A DNA stretch of 64,000 nt from Flavobacteriaceae bacterium (GCA_003443635.1 CP031964.1:2016321-2080320), one strand, 5' to 3'; numbered from the stretch's first letter, positions 54,644 through 63,696 are shown. Notes: generated by a model not told the origin, from the letters alone. Translations and numbers: made by a program.

Positions 54644-55981
54644 ATGAAATCATTTGTCCAAAGAAAATATCTTTTAAAGTCAATCACATTCTTAAATTTT
54701 GCTTTTTTAACTAGCATTGCATTTATATCTTGTAAACAAGAACCTTTAACTGAAGCAGAACTTATTGCTAAAGCTACTGAGATTCACGAACGCGTGATTA
54801 CTTTAGATACGCATTGCGATATTAATATCAACAATTTTACAAACAAGGTAAATTATACACAAGATTTAAACAATCAGGTTAATCTTCCTAAAATGAAAAA
54901 AGGAGGGCTTGATGTAGCATGGTTTATTGTTTATACAGGTCAAGATTCATTAACTTTAGATGGATATGCGAATGCGTATGACAATGCTATAAGTAAGTTT
55001 GATGCCATTCATAAATTAGTAGAGGATATTGCACCTAATGACATAGAATTAGCGGTGACTTCTGATGATGTGAAACGTATTCAAGCTGCTGGTAAAAAAG
55101 TAGCGATGATCGGTATTGAAAATGGGTACCCTGTAGGCTTAGATATTAGCAATGTGAAAAAGTTTTACGATATGGGAGGGCGTTATATGTCCTTATCACA
55201 TAATGGGCATAGTCAACTAAGCGATAGTAACACGGGAGAAGGTGATGGTGTTTGGTTACATAATGGATTAAGTGATTTCGGGAAGGAAGTCGTTAAAGAA
55301 ATGAATAAATGGGGAATGATGATAGACGTTTCTCATCCATCTAAAGAAGCAATGCGACAAATGATCGAACTCACAAAAGCTCCTATTATTGCTTCACATT
55401 CTTCTGCACGAGCATTATGTGACCATAGTCGTAATTTAGATGATGAACAATTACAATGGTTAAAAGAAAATGGTGGTGTTGTGCAGACTGTAGCTTTTAG
55501 GAGTTATGTTAGTAAAGAAAAAAGTGATGCACGTAATGAAGCAGCAAACAAATTACGCCATCAAATTGCAAATGAACTTGGTGTAACTTGGTATGGCAGG
55601 CGAGAGTTTAGAGATTTAGACAAAGCTGTTCAGGATTCTATTAGAGCAACTGGTAATTTGGAAAAGATTACAGAGCTAGTAACTGCTAAAATTGAAACAA
55701 TGAACGATTTTCCTGCAGATGTAAATGTATCTGATTATGTAGACCATATTGATTATTTAGTAGAAAAAATGGGATTAGATCATGTAGGTATTAGTAGTGA
55801 TTTTGATGGAGGCGGCGGTGTTGAAGGTTGGAATGATGCGTCAGAAACTTTAAATGTTACTATCGAGTTAGTACGTCGTGGTTATACCGAAGCACAAATA
55901 GAGCAATTATGGAGTGGTAATTTATTACGTGTTTTAGATAAAGTACAAGCTATAGCAAAAGAAATTCAAACACAATCTTAA
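54644..55981 (+). CDS. M19-family membrane dipeptidase, lipoprotein
   Basis: 445 residues. Lipoprotein signal ending AFISC (Cys30). The Zn site begins TLDTHCD with His57 and Asp59, followed by the bridging Glu in IGIENGYPVG, a metal His in DVSHPSKEA, another in IASHSSARAL and the substrate Asp in SSDFDGGGGVEGW. The family hydrolyses dipeptides, including D-amino-acid containing ones. It likely works in the periplasm on peptides produced by the acylase, M14 and S33 enzymes nearby. Ends at a clear terminator. Confidence 0.92.
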   Translation: MKSFVQRKYLLKSITFLNFAFLTSIAFISCKQEPLTEAELIAKATEIHERVITLDTHCDININNFTNKVNYTQDLNNQVNLPKMKKGGLDVAWFIVYTGQDSLTLDGYANAYDNAISKFDAIHKLVEDIAPNDIELAVTSDDVKRIQAAGKKVAMIGIENGYPVGLDISNVKKFYDMGGRYMSLSHNGHSQLSDSNTGEGDGVWLHNGLSDFGKEVVKEMNKWGMMIDVSHPSKEAMRQMIELTKAPIIASHSSARALCDHSRNLDDEQLQWLKENGGVVQTVAFRSYVSKEKSDARNEAANKLRHQIANELGVTWYGRREFRDLDKAVQDSIRATGNLEKITELVTAKIETMNDFPADVNVSDYVDHIDYLVEKMGLDHVGISSDFDGGGGVEGWNDASETLNVTIELVRRGYTEAQIEQLWSGNLLRVLDKVQAIAKEIQTQS

Positions 55982-56006
55982 TTATTTACAATTAAATAAA
56001 TGTATG

Positions 56007-56038
56007 AAGCAGTAATTAAAAAGATTACTGCTTTTTTA
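56007..56038 (+). terminator. Rho-independent terminator
   Basis: Arms AAGCAGTAAT (56007-56016) and ATTACTGCTT (56024-56033), loop 7 nt, then a T-run. Confidence 0.88.
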
Positions 56039-56146
56039 TTTCTAAAGCTTAATTTTTATGATAAGTAATATCAACTACAACCTATCTAGTACTTTTGTAC
56101 ATCTTTTTTCAAACTCTAAAAAGTTATAGTTTTATATTTAGCGATA

Positions 56147-56154
56147 TACTTTTG
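56147..56154 (+). promoter_or_regulatory. Putative -7 element of the duplicated-repeat secreted protein
   Basis: TACTTTTG fits TAnnTTTG and lies 27 bp before the ATG at 56182. An identical octamer occurs at 56090-56097. Confidence 0.4.
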
Positions 56155-56181
56155 TCTCATAACTTTTAAAAATCAAAAATC

Positions 56182-56799
56182 ATGAAACGAACAGTTAAAT
56201 TATCAGCAATTCTTATAGTACTATGTTTAAGCACACATCTATCTTTTGCACAAAGCAAAAGCATTGAGAAAACAATTACATTGAATGGAAAATCTAAAAC
56301 AGAGGCCATTAATATCAATGTAAATAAGAATATAAAATCTCTAGTATCTTTTGCGCAAAGCAAAAGCATTGAGAAAACAATTACATTAGATGGAAAATCT
56401 AAAACAGAGGCCATTAATATCAATGTAAATAAGAATATGAAATCCCTAGATTTAAACATTAAATGTGAAATTGATAAAGGTTTTATAATTATAGAAATAT
56501 TAAGCCCTGAAAAAAAAGAAAAAGGTAAGTTATTGATTTTAAATAAAATAAATGATAAGTTAAGTATTTATAGTCCAATAACTCATGAAGGCAAAAAACA
56601 ATTTGAAGATAAATTCAAATATTTTTTAACTATAAAAGATACTACACTCTATAAAGGTTATACTCCAATAGATAATTTTAATTCTACTAATGGCGAGATT
56701 AATAAAAAATTTAGTTTGCCAACTGAAGGTGAATGGCAAATAAAAGTAAAGTCAGAAAAAGGTAAAGGGAAAATTTCGATTAAAAGTAAAACCAACTAA
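56182..56799 (+). CDS. Secreted protein with internal 35-residue tandem duplication
   Basis: 205 residues. Signal peptide MKRTVKLSAILIVLCLSTHL then SFAQ. Right after it comes a 35-residue unit, SFAQSKSIEKTITLNGKSKT and the following EAININVNKNIKSLV, which is repeated once with only two substitutions. The second copy thus includes another SFAQ, a signal-peptidase-like site, inside the mature part. The remaining 120 residues look like a beta-sandwich (GEWQIKVKSEKGKGKISIKS end). I do not recognise the family. The next gene, a membrane LuxR-type regulator, starts 15 bp later, so the two are an operon. Confidence 0.8.
   Translation: MKRTVKLSAILIVLCLSTHLSFAQSKSIEKTITLNGKSKTEAININVNKNIKSLVSFAQSKSIEKTITLDGKSKTEAININVNKNMKSLDLNIKCEIDKGFIIIEILSPEKKEKGKLLILNKINDKLSIYSPITHEGKKQFEDKFKYFLTIKDTTLYKGYTPIDNFNSTNGEINKKFSLPTEGEWQIKVKSEKGKGKISIKSKTN
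56242..56451 (+). repeat. 105-bp tandem duplication inside a secreted-protein gene
   Basis: Unit 1 is 56242-56346 and unit 2 is 56347-56451. They are in frame and differ at only about four bases, so the duplication is recent. Confidence 0.92.
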
Positions 56800-56814
56800 T
56801 AGCATATAGTGTTA

Positions 56815-57852
56815 ATGAATCGTTTATTTATAGACATGCCTAAAAATAACAGTTATTTATCTATATTATTTATACTCTATTTTGGTTTATTTGGATACGC
56901 TCAATTAGATAAAGATAAAGGATTAATTCAAGGAGAGGTTCAAATAGATACTACAGTTTGGGAATCTACAGTGTATCTTTCCTATATTCCTACTTTCAAC
57001 TATATGTCTGTTATATCGTATGATATGATTATTACTGCTGCAAAGATAGATAGTACTGGGCATTTTAAATTTGACACTAGTTTTTTACCGGAAGAACAAC
57101 AGTTATATAGAATACACATCCCTAAGAAGGATACCTCGCCAATTTCTCTAATCATTGGCGGCAAAGAGGAAAATCATATGTTTCTTATTGCTAACAAGAC
57201 TTCTCATATTACCATTAACTCCGTAAGTTCTATTTCGCTATTTAGTGACGTTTCATTTTCTGATAATCATGTCAACTCAGATTTTCAAAAAGTGATTAAC
57301 ATTGTAAAAAGTGAAGATGATATCGATTTCAATACCACTTTAATGCAACGGAAACTCATTAAAGAAAGCATAAAAAAAGAACTTAAAGCAATTGCAGAGA
57401 AAAATCAAAATCCATTAGTAGCACTTTATGCTATATATAAAAGTGATATTGATGACAGCAATATAGAAGATCAGCAATTTATTAAAACATTTGATGATAA
57501 ATGGCATTCTGAAGACAATCCCTATTTTAATGCATATAGGAATACTTACACAATGCAATCATCTAATAACTATTATTTGGTATTCTTATCTATTGGTGCT
57601 TTTCTATTAATTATGGGATATGTTTTTATTTATGTATTCAAAAAGAAAAAGAGCAGCAATAATAAAAAACAATTACAATCGCTTAGCATTCAGGAACGAA
57701 AAATATTAGGTTTAATTCAACAAGGGCTATCTAATAAAGAAATCTCTGATGAATGTCATATCGAATTAAGTACTGTAAAAACCCATGTGAGTAATATTTA
57801 TTCTAAACTCAATATTAAATCCAGAAAAGATGCAATGGGAATTAATTCGTAA
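56815..57852 (+). CDS. Membrane-anchored LuxR-type regulator
   Basis: 345 residues from ATG 56815; ATG 56836 is an alternative. An N-terminal signal (LSILFILYFGLFGYAQ) exports a beta-rich region of about 220 residues (GLIQGEVQIDTTVWESTVYL; FKFDTSFLPEEQQLYRIHIP), followed by a helical stretch. One transmembrane helix (YYLVFLSIGAFLLIMGYVFI) is followed by a short basic linker. A C-terminal LuxR helix-turn-helix comes last: LSIQERKILGLIQQGLSNKE and STVKTHVSNIYSKLN. It is likely a one-component sensor that reads the periplasm and controls genes from the membrane. It lies 15 bp after the secreted repeat-duplicated protein, a possible ligand or target. Confidence 0.85.
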   Translation: MNRLFIDMPKNNSYLSILFILYFGLFGYAQLDKDKGLIQGEVQIDTTVWESTVYLSYIPTFNYMSVISYDMIITAAKIDSTGHFKFDTSFLPEEQQLYRIHIPKKDTSPISLIIGGKEENHMFLIANKTSHITINSVSSISLFSDVSFSDNHVNSDFQKVINIVKSEDDIDFNTTLMQRKLIKESIKKELKAIAEKNQNPLVALYAIYKSDIDDSNIEDQQFIKTFDDKWHSEDNPYFNAYRNTYTMQSSNNYYLVFLSIGAFLLIMGYVFIYVFKKKKSSNNKKQLQSLSIQERKILGLIQQGLSNKEISDECHIELSTVKTHVSNIYSKLNIKSRKDAMGINS

Positions 57853-57863
57853 ATGTTTGATAT

Positions 57864-57900
57864 AAAAAAGAAACTCTGTAAACTACAGAGTTTCTTTTTT
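57864..57900. terminator. Bidirectional terminator
   Basis: A long stem AAAAAAGAAACTCTGTA / TACAGAGTTTCTTTTTT with loop AAC, between the LuxR-type gene and the convergent BNR giant. Confidence 0.92.
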
Positions 57901-57918
57901 AATGAACTTTATTTTAGT

Positions 57919-60900
57919 TTAATTATTAATTAATCCCTGCCCTTCTATCCAAGGAGCTCCGGCTTGCTTCAAGCTACGTTCAATAGCTGGTAATGTATTC
58001 ACAATACGTTGAAGTTTAGATTTAACCTCCTGTAATTGTTTCTTGGCTCTATTAAAGGATGCTTTTTGATTGCCTGTTGGTCCATACGTATTTGATAAAC
58101 CATTAAATACCATTCGATTGCCGTCGTTTGGTGTTGGATTAGAACGTTCTCCAATCTCTCCTTTTACAGGGTGGCCTCGTAATTCTTTTTGTACTTTTAA
58201 TAAAGCTAATCGCGTATCATTAATTTGTTTTAATAAAGCATCATTAAGTGCTGTCGTTTTATTCGCTGCACGTTTCATAGCGGCGATACGCTGTATACTA
58301 TTGGTCATCATTAAATTAGTAGCCGTTAAATCTTGTTGGAAGCTAAAGGCCTCTTCTCTAAATTGATTGAATTCATCAAACGACTTACGAGGTAAATGGC
58401 CATCATACATCGGTACGACTTTAAATTCTTTAGGTCCTTGTAATTCTGTAGTAACACCATCCACACGTTTTACTAAAGTTACTGTGTAAGTCCCAGGTGT
58501 CGCCATTATAAAGCCACTACCAATACCATCACCACGTCCATTTAATCGCTCACCATTTTTATTGGGATGATTTAACCCCCAACTCACACGATTAAATCCT
58601 TTTTTATTCGTTCCTCTAACCGTGTTCACTATCTTTCCATCTACATCCTTTACAATTAGTAAAACATCTGGGCCATCTTGGTTATTCTCCGCTTCAAGTG
58701 CATCCCATCCAGGGAAATCTGTATTTGTTTTTTCTCGTGTTTTACGTTCTCCTTTTAAAGATTTAATACTATTTGACATAAAATACGTAAACGTGGCTCC
58801 AAACGCTGGATTAGGTGCAATGTATTCTGCATCCCCTTGACTTCCCACTCGTGTAGACGGGCGATACCATAAAGCATCTTTAATATCGAATAAAGTCGCT
58901 TCAGCTTTTAACATCGAAGCATCAAAATTTCGTATTGGTGAAATATCATCTAAAATAAAGAACCCTCTACCAAATGATGCTCCAACTAAATCATTCTCTC
59001 GACGTTGAATCGTAATATCTCTAAAAGCGATAGTTGGCACGCCTCCATTAAGTTTTATCCAGTTACTACCTCCATCATTAGTAAAATAAATACCATATTC
59101 TGTAGCGGCAAACAATAGATCTTTCTTTACGTGATCTTGTACCAAACGCCATACTAAAAGGCGTTCTGGTAAGTTTCCGTTAATCAATTTCCAGCTTTTA
59201 CCTTTATCTGTACTTTTAATAATATAAGGCTTATAATCACCATATTTATGATTATCTACAGCGGCATACACCACATTAGCATCAAATAAATCTGCACGGA
59301 CATCATTTACAAAAGGTACATTTCCTAGTCCTTTTATCGTTGCTAAATTAAATTTACTCCACGATTGTCCTCCGTTTTCTGTCACTTGAATCATTCCATC
59401 ATCAGTTCCTGCATAAATTAAGCCTTCTTGTTTTGGCGATTCTGCTAGAGACGTAATGGTATTATAATTAGACATCGCGCCAATATCCCAAGCATTGTCC
59501 CAGCTTTGTTGTTTACCAAACATTGGTAAAGTAATACGATCTTGATTTAAAGTAAGGTCATTAGATATTGGTGTCCAATCATCTCCTCTATTTTCAGACC
59601 TCCAAACACGTTGTGAAGCAAAATATAAACGTTTAGGATTATGAGGGCTCACTAAAATTGGAGCATCCCAATTAAAACGCTCAAAAGGTTCTCCTTCTCT
59701 AGCTTGTGGTTGAATGAACACTGTTTCTTTTGTCGTTTGATCAATTCGCCATAAAGCACCTTGTTGAAATTCGCCATAGGTAATATTAGGATTGCCTGGT
59801 TCTACAGCAGATTGATGACCATCAGCGCCTAACGTTTTCCACCAATCAGAATTTGCAATTCCATCTGAACTTGTGGTACGAGATGGTCCGCCGTGTGATC
59901 CGTTATCCTGAGTTCCTGCATAAATTTTATAAAATGGCTTGGAATCATCTACACCTAATTTAAAATATTGTGTAATTGGCAAGTTTCTTATGAACTTCCA
60001 ACTTTTCGTTAAATCAAAACTTTCGTACAAACCTCCATCTGTTCCAAACAACACATAATTAGGATCACCATCTTTAAATGCCATTGCGTGGCTATCAACA
60101 TGCTTATTACGTTCGTTCATCGTGTAAAACGTTTTTCCATGATCATCAGAAATCAGTACACGATTGTTCATCAAAAATAGTTTTCCTTCATGATGCGGAG
60201 ACGCATATAACTCTTGATAATAATGTGGTCCTGTTCCACCAGAAACCGCATCTGATTGTTTGGTCCAAGATTCACCGCGATTGTTTGATATAAATACACC
60301 TCCTGTTTTACGATCTAATTCTATCGCAGCATAAATCACATCTGGATTAAATGGTGACATTGCTAAACCTATTTTACCTTTATTTGAACTAGGAATACCT
60401 TTTTTAAGCTCAATCCAAGTTTCACCACCATCAGTACTTTTATGTATTCCTGTTCCTGGTCCACCACCTAAGTAAGCAGCAACCGTACGTTGGCGCTGCC
60501 AAGTAGCTGCATATAATACATCGGGATTTCTAGGATCTATAAGTAAATCAGTTGCTCCAATCCATTCTGCATTTCCAAGTGTTCTATTCCAAGTTTTACC
60601 GCCATCTGTAGTTTTATACACGCCGCGTTCTCCTCCACTCGTCCATAAAGGGCCTTGTGATACTGCCCAAACGATATTAGAATCTTCAGGGTGTACAATA
60701 ATTTTAGATAAGTGCTCAGAATTTTTCAACCCCATATTCTTCCATGATGCACCATCATCGTGGCTTACATAAATACCATCTCCAAAAGCAACGTGACGCC
60801 CACCAACATTTTCACCAGTACCCACCCAAATAGTATGTGTATTATTAGGGTCGATTGTAATACAACCTATAGAGTATGATTTCTGGTTATCAAAAATAGG

Positions 60901-61143
60901 CTTCCATGTGGTTCCTGAATTTACTGTTTTCCAGACACCTCCTGAACCTACAGCGACATACCATACATTTTCATTGTCAGGATGAATTGCAATATCAGCA
61001 ATTCTACCTGAGGTAAATGCGGGTCCAATGTTTCTAAACGACAAACCACTAAAGGTCTTATCTGTTACTTTTTGTGCCTGTACAGACACAATCATTCCTA
61101 TAAGACATAGCCATAAGAATGATGCTTTTAAAATTGATTTCAT
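57919..61143 (-). CDS. Large secreted BNR-repeat (sortilin/VPS10-like) protein 2
   Basis: 1074 residues with a signal peptide (MKSILKASFLWLCLIGMIVS, cut near VQAQ). Like the protein at 40844-43873 it has two propellers of BNR/Asp-box blades: TVNSGTTWKPIF, TTDGGKTWNRTL, STDGGETWIELK and STDKGKSWKLIN. A C-terminal beta domain (GFNRVSWGLNHPNKNGERLN, GTYTVTLVKRV) and a helical tail (about 930-1060) follow. The paralogs share layout but are clearly diverged. Active-site acids of a glycosidase are not evident. The base composition is slightly richer in G+C than the neighbours. It is followed (on the minus strand) by the terminator at 57864. Confidence 0.87.
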   Translation of the reverse strand: MKSILKASFLWLCLIGMIVSVQAQKVTDKTFSGLSFRNIGPAFTSGRIADIAIHPDNENVWYVAVGSGGVWKTVNSGTTWKPIFDNQKSYSIGCITIDPNNTHTIWVGTGENVGGRHVAFGDGIYVSHDDGASWKNMGLKNSEHLSKIIVHPEDSNIVWAVSQGPLWTSGGERGVYKTTDGGKTWNRTLGNAEWIGATDLLIDPRNPDVLYAATWQRQRTVAAYLGGGPGTGIHKSTDGGETWIELKKGIPSSNKGKIGLAMSPFNPDVIYAAIELDRKTGGVFISNNRGESWTKQSDAVSGGTGPHYYQELYASPHHEGKLFLMNNRVLISDDHGKTFYTMNERNKHVDSHAMAFKDGDPNYVLFGTDGGLYESFDLTKSWKFIRNLPITQYFKLGVDDSKPFYKIYAGTQDNGSHGGPSRTTSSDGIANSDWWKTLGADGHQSAVEPGNPNITYGEFQQGALWRIDQTTKETVFIQPQAREGEPFERFNWDAPILVSPHNPKRLYFASQRVWRSENRGDDWTPISNDLTLNQDRITLPMFGKQQSWDNAWDIGAMSNYNTITSLAESPKQEGLIYAGTDDGMIQVTENGGQSWSKFNLATIKGLGNVPFVNDVRADLFDANVVYAAVDNHKYGDYKPYIIKSTDKGKSWKLINGNLPERLLVWRLVQDHVKKDLLFAATEYGIYFTNDGGSNWIKLNGGVPTIAFRDITIQRRENDLVGASFGRGFFILDDISPIRNFDASMLKAEATLFDIKDALWYRPSTRVGSQGDAEYIAPNPAFGATFTYFMSNSIKSLKGERKTREKTNTDFPGWDALEAENNQDGPDVLLIVKDVDGKIVNTVRGTNKKGFNRVSWGLNHPNKNGERLNGRGDGIGSGFIMATPGTYTVTLVKRVDGVTTELQGPKEFKVVPMYDGHLPRKSFDEFNQFREEAFSFQQDLTATNLMMTNSIQRIAAMKRAANKTTALNDALLKQINDTRLALLKVQKELRGHPVKGEIGERSNPTPNDGNRMVFNGLSNTYGPTGNQKASFNRAKKQLQEVKSKLQRIVNTLPAIERSLKQAGAPWIEGQGLINN

Positions 61144-61393
61144 TACTTAAAATTATATTTCTGTGATTGAAAAAGTTAGAACAAGCAATTTAATACAATT
61201 TAATAGAAAGGCAATCAGATATTAACAAGTCATATGTTAAATTATAAGGGTTGAGTTCTTACTCATAAATATCTATTAAAATGTTAAAATTTCACTTCAA
61301 GTCATAATTAAATGACTCTGTAAAGCCCTGTCAATACTCAATAGTAAGCTTTTAGTAAGATTTAGGGGATATAGGTGTAGATAAATTGTAATT

Positions 61394-61437
61394 AAAAAAC
61401 AAGACAAACGAATTACTTCGATCTGTCTTGTTTTTTT
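61394..61437. terminator. Terminator downstream of the double-glycine peptide gene
   Basis: Arms AAAAAACAAGACA (61394-61406) and TGTCTTGTTTTTT (61424-61436), with an inner CGAA-TTAC-TTCG. A-tract and T-tract on both sides allow use by the minus-strand peptide gene. Confidence 0.82.
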
Positions 61438-61468
61438 AGTAAGAGTAACCTAAAAGAGAAATCTTTTG

Positions 61469-61512
61469 TCAAGATTGCTTTTGGTATATTTCTCTGAACA
61501 GAGCAATCTTGA
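61469..61512. repeat. 11-bp inverted repeat after the peptide gene
   Basis: TCAAGATTGCT (61469-61479) and AGCAATCTTGA (61502-61512), perfect arms with 22-nt loop, just downstream of the peptide stop. It lacks a T-tract, so it is not a normal terminator; it may stabilise the transcript end. Confidence 0.6.
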
Positions 61513-61544
61513 AATGTTTTTAACATTCATTTATATCGTTAAAA

Positions 61545-61739
61545 TCAACCATTTGTATCTGGAATGCAAACGCTACCCCCACATCTACCTGTTGGACAAT
61601 GCGGCAAACCTGTAAAGCAAGCAAAACCTTCTGTTCCCGAACCACAATGTTCTATATATTCTATAAGAGTAAAGCCTCCATTAATAGATTTCTGTTCTGT
61701 TTTGTTTAGGGCAGCGCCTAATTTTAATAAATTTTTCAT
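61545..61739 (-). CDS. Double-glycine-leader, Cys-rich peptide (bacteriocin-like precursor)
   Basis: 64 residues. The leader MKNLLKLGAALNKTEQKSIN ends in GG (21-22), matching the leader common in Bacteroidota for peptides exported by C39-peptidase ABC transporters. Cleavage after Gly22 would release a core of 42 residues with five Cys (32, 41, 48, 53, 58), much Gly and Thr, and no Lys. The core could fold by disulfides or be modified, but no lanthipeptide synthetase, radical-SAM enzyme or C39 transporter is in the window. Activity (bacteriocin or signal) is unproven. It has its own terminator at 61394. Confidence 0.8.
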   Translation of the reverse strand: MKNLLKLGAALNKTEQKSINGGFTLIEYIEHCGSGTEGFACFTGLPHCPTGRCGGSVCIPDTNG

Positions 61740-62002
61740 AATAAAAAGTTTTAATAATTATTTTAAAACCGTGAACATTTAATGGCATTCACAGCATATG
61801 CCAATTCTTCGCGAATGAGAATTAATAATACATCCAAAGTAAGAAAAATATTAAAATACAGCACTATTATTCTTATACTTTTAACAAATACATTTTAAAA
61901 CAATAAATTTATTTTATCTCATAATATGGCTATAAATGCTCTAACAGTTTATCAATTCTGTTTAAAATAAACTTAGTATATTAGATTAATTAAACCTTAA
62001 AA

Positions 62003-62605
62003 ATGAAAAATATTTTTTTGAATATAATTTTACTAATGTCTTTTTCAATAAGTTTTTCTCAAAAAAATACTGATGGTATTTATTTAAATTTTAATCAATT
62101 TAAGAATGGAAAACCTTGTCTTGTAGAAAATATTGTATTCAAGAATAAATCTGAAAAACTTTTAACCGTAGATGAAATAATAAATCAATGTGATGGATTT
62201 GATAAAATAAATAAATTGATTGCAATTTCTCATAAAGGGAATATCTATTATAATATGAAACATAATATTGAATTTACAACAAAAAATAGATTCTCTAAAT
62301 TAGTGATTACAGGTAAATATTGTGCTTTTATTGTAGATGAATCATATCCAAGAAATATTCAGGGTCAAGCAGGTTTTACTAACGGGCGTTTTGGTGGATA
62401 TATAGATGAAGTATCTGAATCAGGGAAGAAAATGGGTAAGAAAAAGGTGTATTTTTTAGATACTAATAGAGATTATAGGCTGCGTGTTTTAACAAGAAAA
62501 AGATTGAAAAGCTTACTTTCTGACCATCCTGAAGGTCTAAAAAGATTATCAGATTCAGAAAAATCCACAAAATTATATCTAGAATTATTAAATAGTCTTA
62601 ACTAG
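62003..62605 (+). CDS. Secreted hypothetical protein
   Basis: 200 residues with signal peptide MKNIFLNIILLMSFSISFSQ. The mature part is basic, with DGIYLNFNQFKNGKPCLVEN, a SHKGNIYYNMKHNIEFTT segment, KLVITGKYCAFIVDESYPR and a C-terminal helix DHPEGLKRLSDSEKSTKLYL. Three Cys. The overall order of strands then a helical tail recalls the tandem paralogs at 13506 and 14383, but no convincing sequence match was seen. Function unknown. Isolated by AT-rich spacers. Confidence 0.75.
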   Translation: MKNIFLNIILLMSFSISFSQKNTDGIYLNFNQFKNGKPCLVENIVFKNKSEKLLTVDEIINQCDGFDKINKLIAISHKGNIYYNMKHNIEFTTKNRFSKLVITGKYCAFIVDESYPRNIQGQAGFTNGRFGGYIDEVSESGKKMGKKKVYFLDTNRDYRLRVLTRKRLKSLLSDHPEGLKRLSDSEKSTKLYLELLNSLN

Positions 62606-62674
62606 TTAGAAGTACTCTAACGAGCGTACTTAAATCTATATTACTTTGTATTGATTTTTTAAGGTTAATTTCTT

Positions 62675-63493
62675 TTAGAATTGATTTTTCATCTGCTCAC
62701 TAATTAATGTATAAAATGTATTAAAATCAGGATCAATAATAATTCGAGTAACGGTATCTACACCCTCTGTAGCATATTCGCTTTTACCCATGGCATTCAT
62801 ACGTTTAGGAGCAATCTCATAATCATTTTGTAAAACTCTTACAACGGAAGCAGCTTGTCTAGCACTGAGATCCCAATTATCAATAAGGTTTTCATCTTTA
62901 AATGCCAAAGCATTACTATTACCTTGTACTGTGATTTGCATTCCAGGATTACCACTTAGTATTTTAGCCAATTGTTCCAGTACAGTTTTACCACTTTCAT
63001 TAACATTAAAATCTTTATCTGTATTTTCAAAGAGTTTTGTATTAGGAATACTTATGATTACACTTCCATTAACAAGTTTTACAGGAATACTATCTCCTAT
63101 ACCCTCTTTAAATTGCGTAAGCGTTACTAGTTTTAAAGAGTCTATTCGCGTTAGAGCACTATTAATACTTTCTACCTGACCCTCTTTTTCTTTTAAAATT
63201 TGAAATGTTTTACTAACATTTTCAGATCTCTTTTTAGAGGTTTCTGTCATTAGATTTAAATTGGTTAAAAGCGATGCATTAGTTTGTTTTAAACCAGAAA
63301 TCTGTTCTTCGAGAGAAGACAACTTAACTTTACTGACTTTCTCATTTTTTTGAGAAGTTGCTAAAGATGCTTGAGTAGATTCTATTTCTGATTTAAGTGC
63401 TTCGATCTCTAATAACAAGTCTTTTTTCTTTTGCGCAATGGCTATAATTGCAATTAAAGAAAAGATAAGAGTCAAAAAAGTAGTTTTTTTCAT
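62675..63493 (-). CDS. OmpA-family protein with coiled coil
   Basis: 272 residues from ATG 63493 (MKKTTFLTLIFSLIAIIAIAQ), a signal peptide. Residues 22-110 form a long coiled coil (LLLEIEALKSEIESTQASLA and so on). The C-terminal 110 residues are an OmpA-type peptidoglycan-binding domain: VNESGKTVLEQLAKILSGNP, ITVQGNSNALAF, LSARQAASVVRVLQ and PKRMNAMGKSEYATEG. It likely anchors the outer membrane to peptidoglycan. The domain keeps a NxxLSxxRA-like NWDLSARQA. Monocistronic. Confidence 0.9.
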   Translation of the reverse strand: MKKTTFLTLIFSLIAIIAIAQKKKDLLLEIEALKSEIESTQASLATSQKNEKVSKVKLSSLEEQISGLKQTNASLLTNLNLMTETSKKRSENVSKTFQILKEKEGQVESINSALTRIDSLKLVTLTQFKEGIGDSIPVKLVNGSVIISIPNTKLFENTDKDFNVNESGKTVLEQLAKILSGNPGMQITVQGNSNALAFKDENLIDNWDLSARQAASVVRVLQNDYEIAPKRMNAMGKSEYATEGVDTVTRIIIDPDFNTFYTLISEQMKNQF

Positions 63494-63696
63494 AAGCTTC
63501 AATTTTCTGTATTTCTAAATAAAATACTCTGTGCGAAAGTAAAAACAATTTTTCAAAAAAAAATATTATAATCTGTTGATAAAAGTATTTTAACAATTTT
63601 AATATTTAGTTTAAGAATAAGCTTCATCAAGCCTATAGGAAAAAGCTAACGCTTTAATGTAAGTAGTACATTATTAAATTATAATAGCGTGTGAAA

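Larger units (their letters stand above)
61144..61544. other. Intergenic region, 401 bp
   Basis: No coding frame is supported. It holds the promoter region of the BNR gene, the terminator at 61394-61437 and an 11-bp inverted repeat at 61469-61512. Nothing else stands out. Confidence 0.5.

Noticed and set aside
56166-56459. Minus-strand frame with repeated RDFIFLFTLILMASVLDFP
   Set aside because: It is the reverse-strand shadow of the 105-bp duplication in the secreted-protein gene.
62605-62621. GTTAGA-agtac-TCTAAC hairpin as terminator
   Set aside because: The stem is only 6 bp and there is no T-tract; it overlaps the stop region of the unknown secreted gene.
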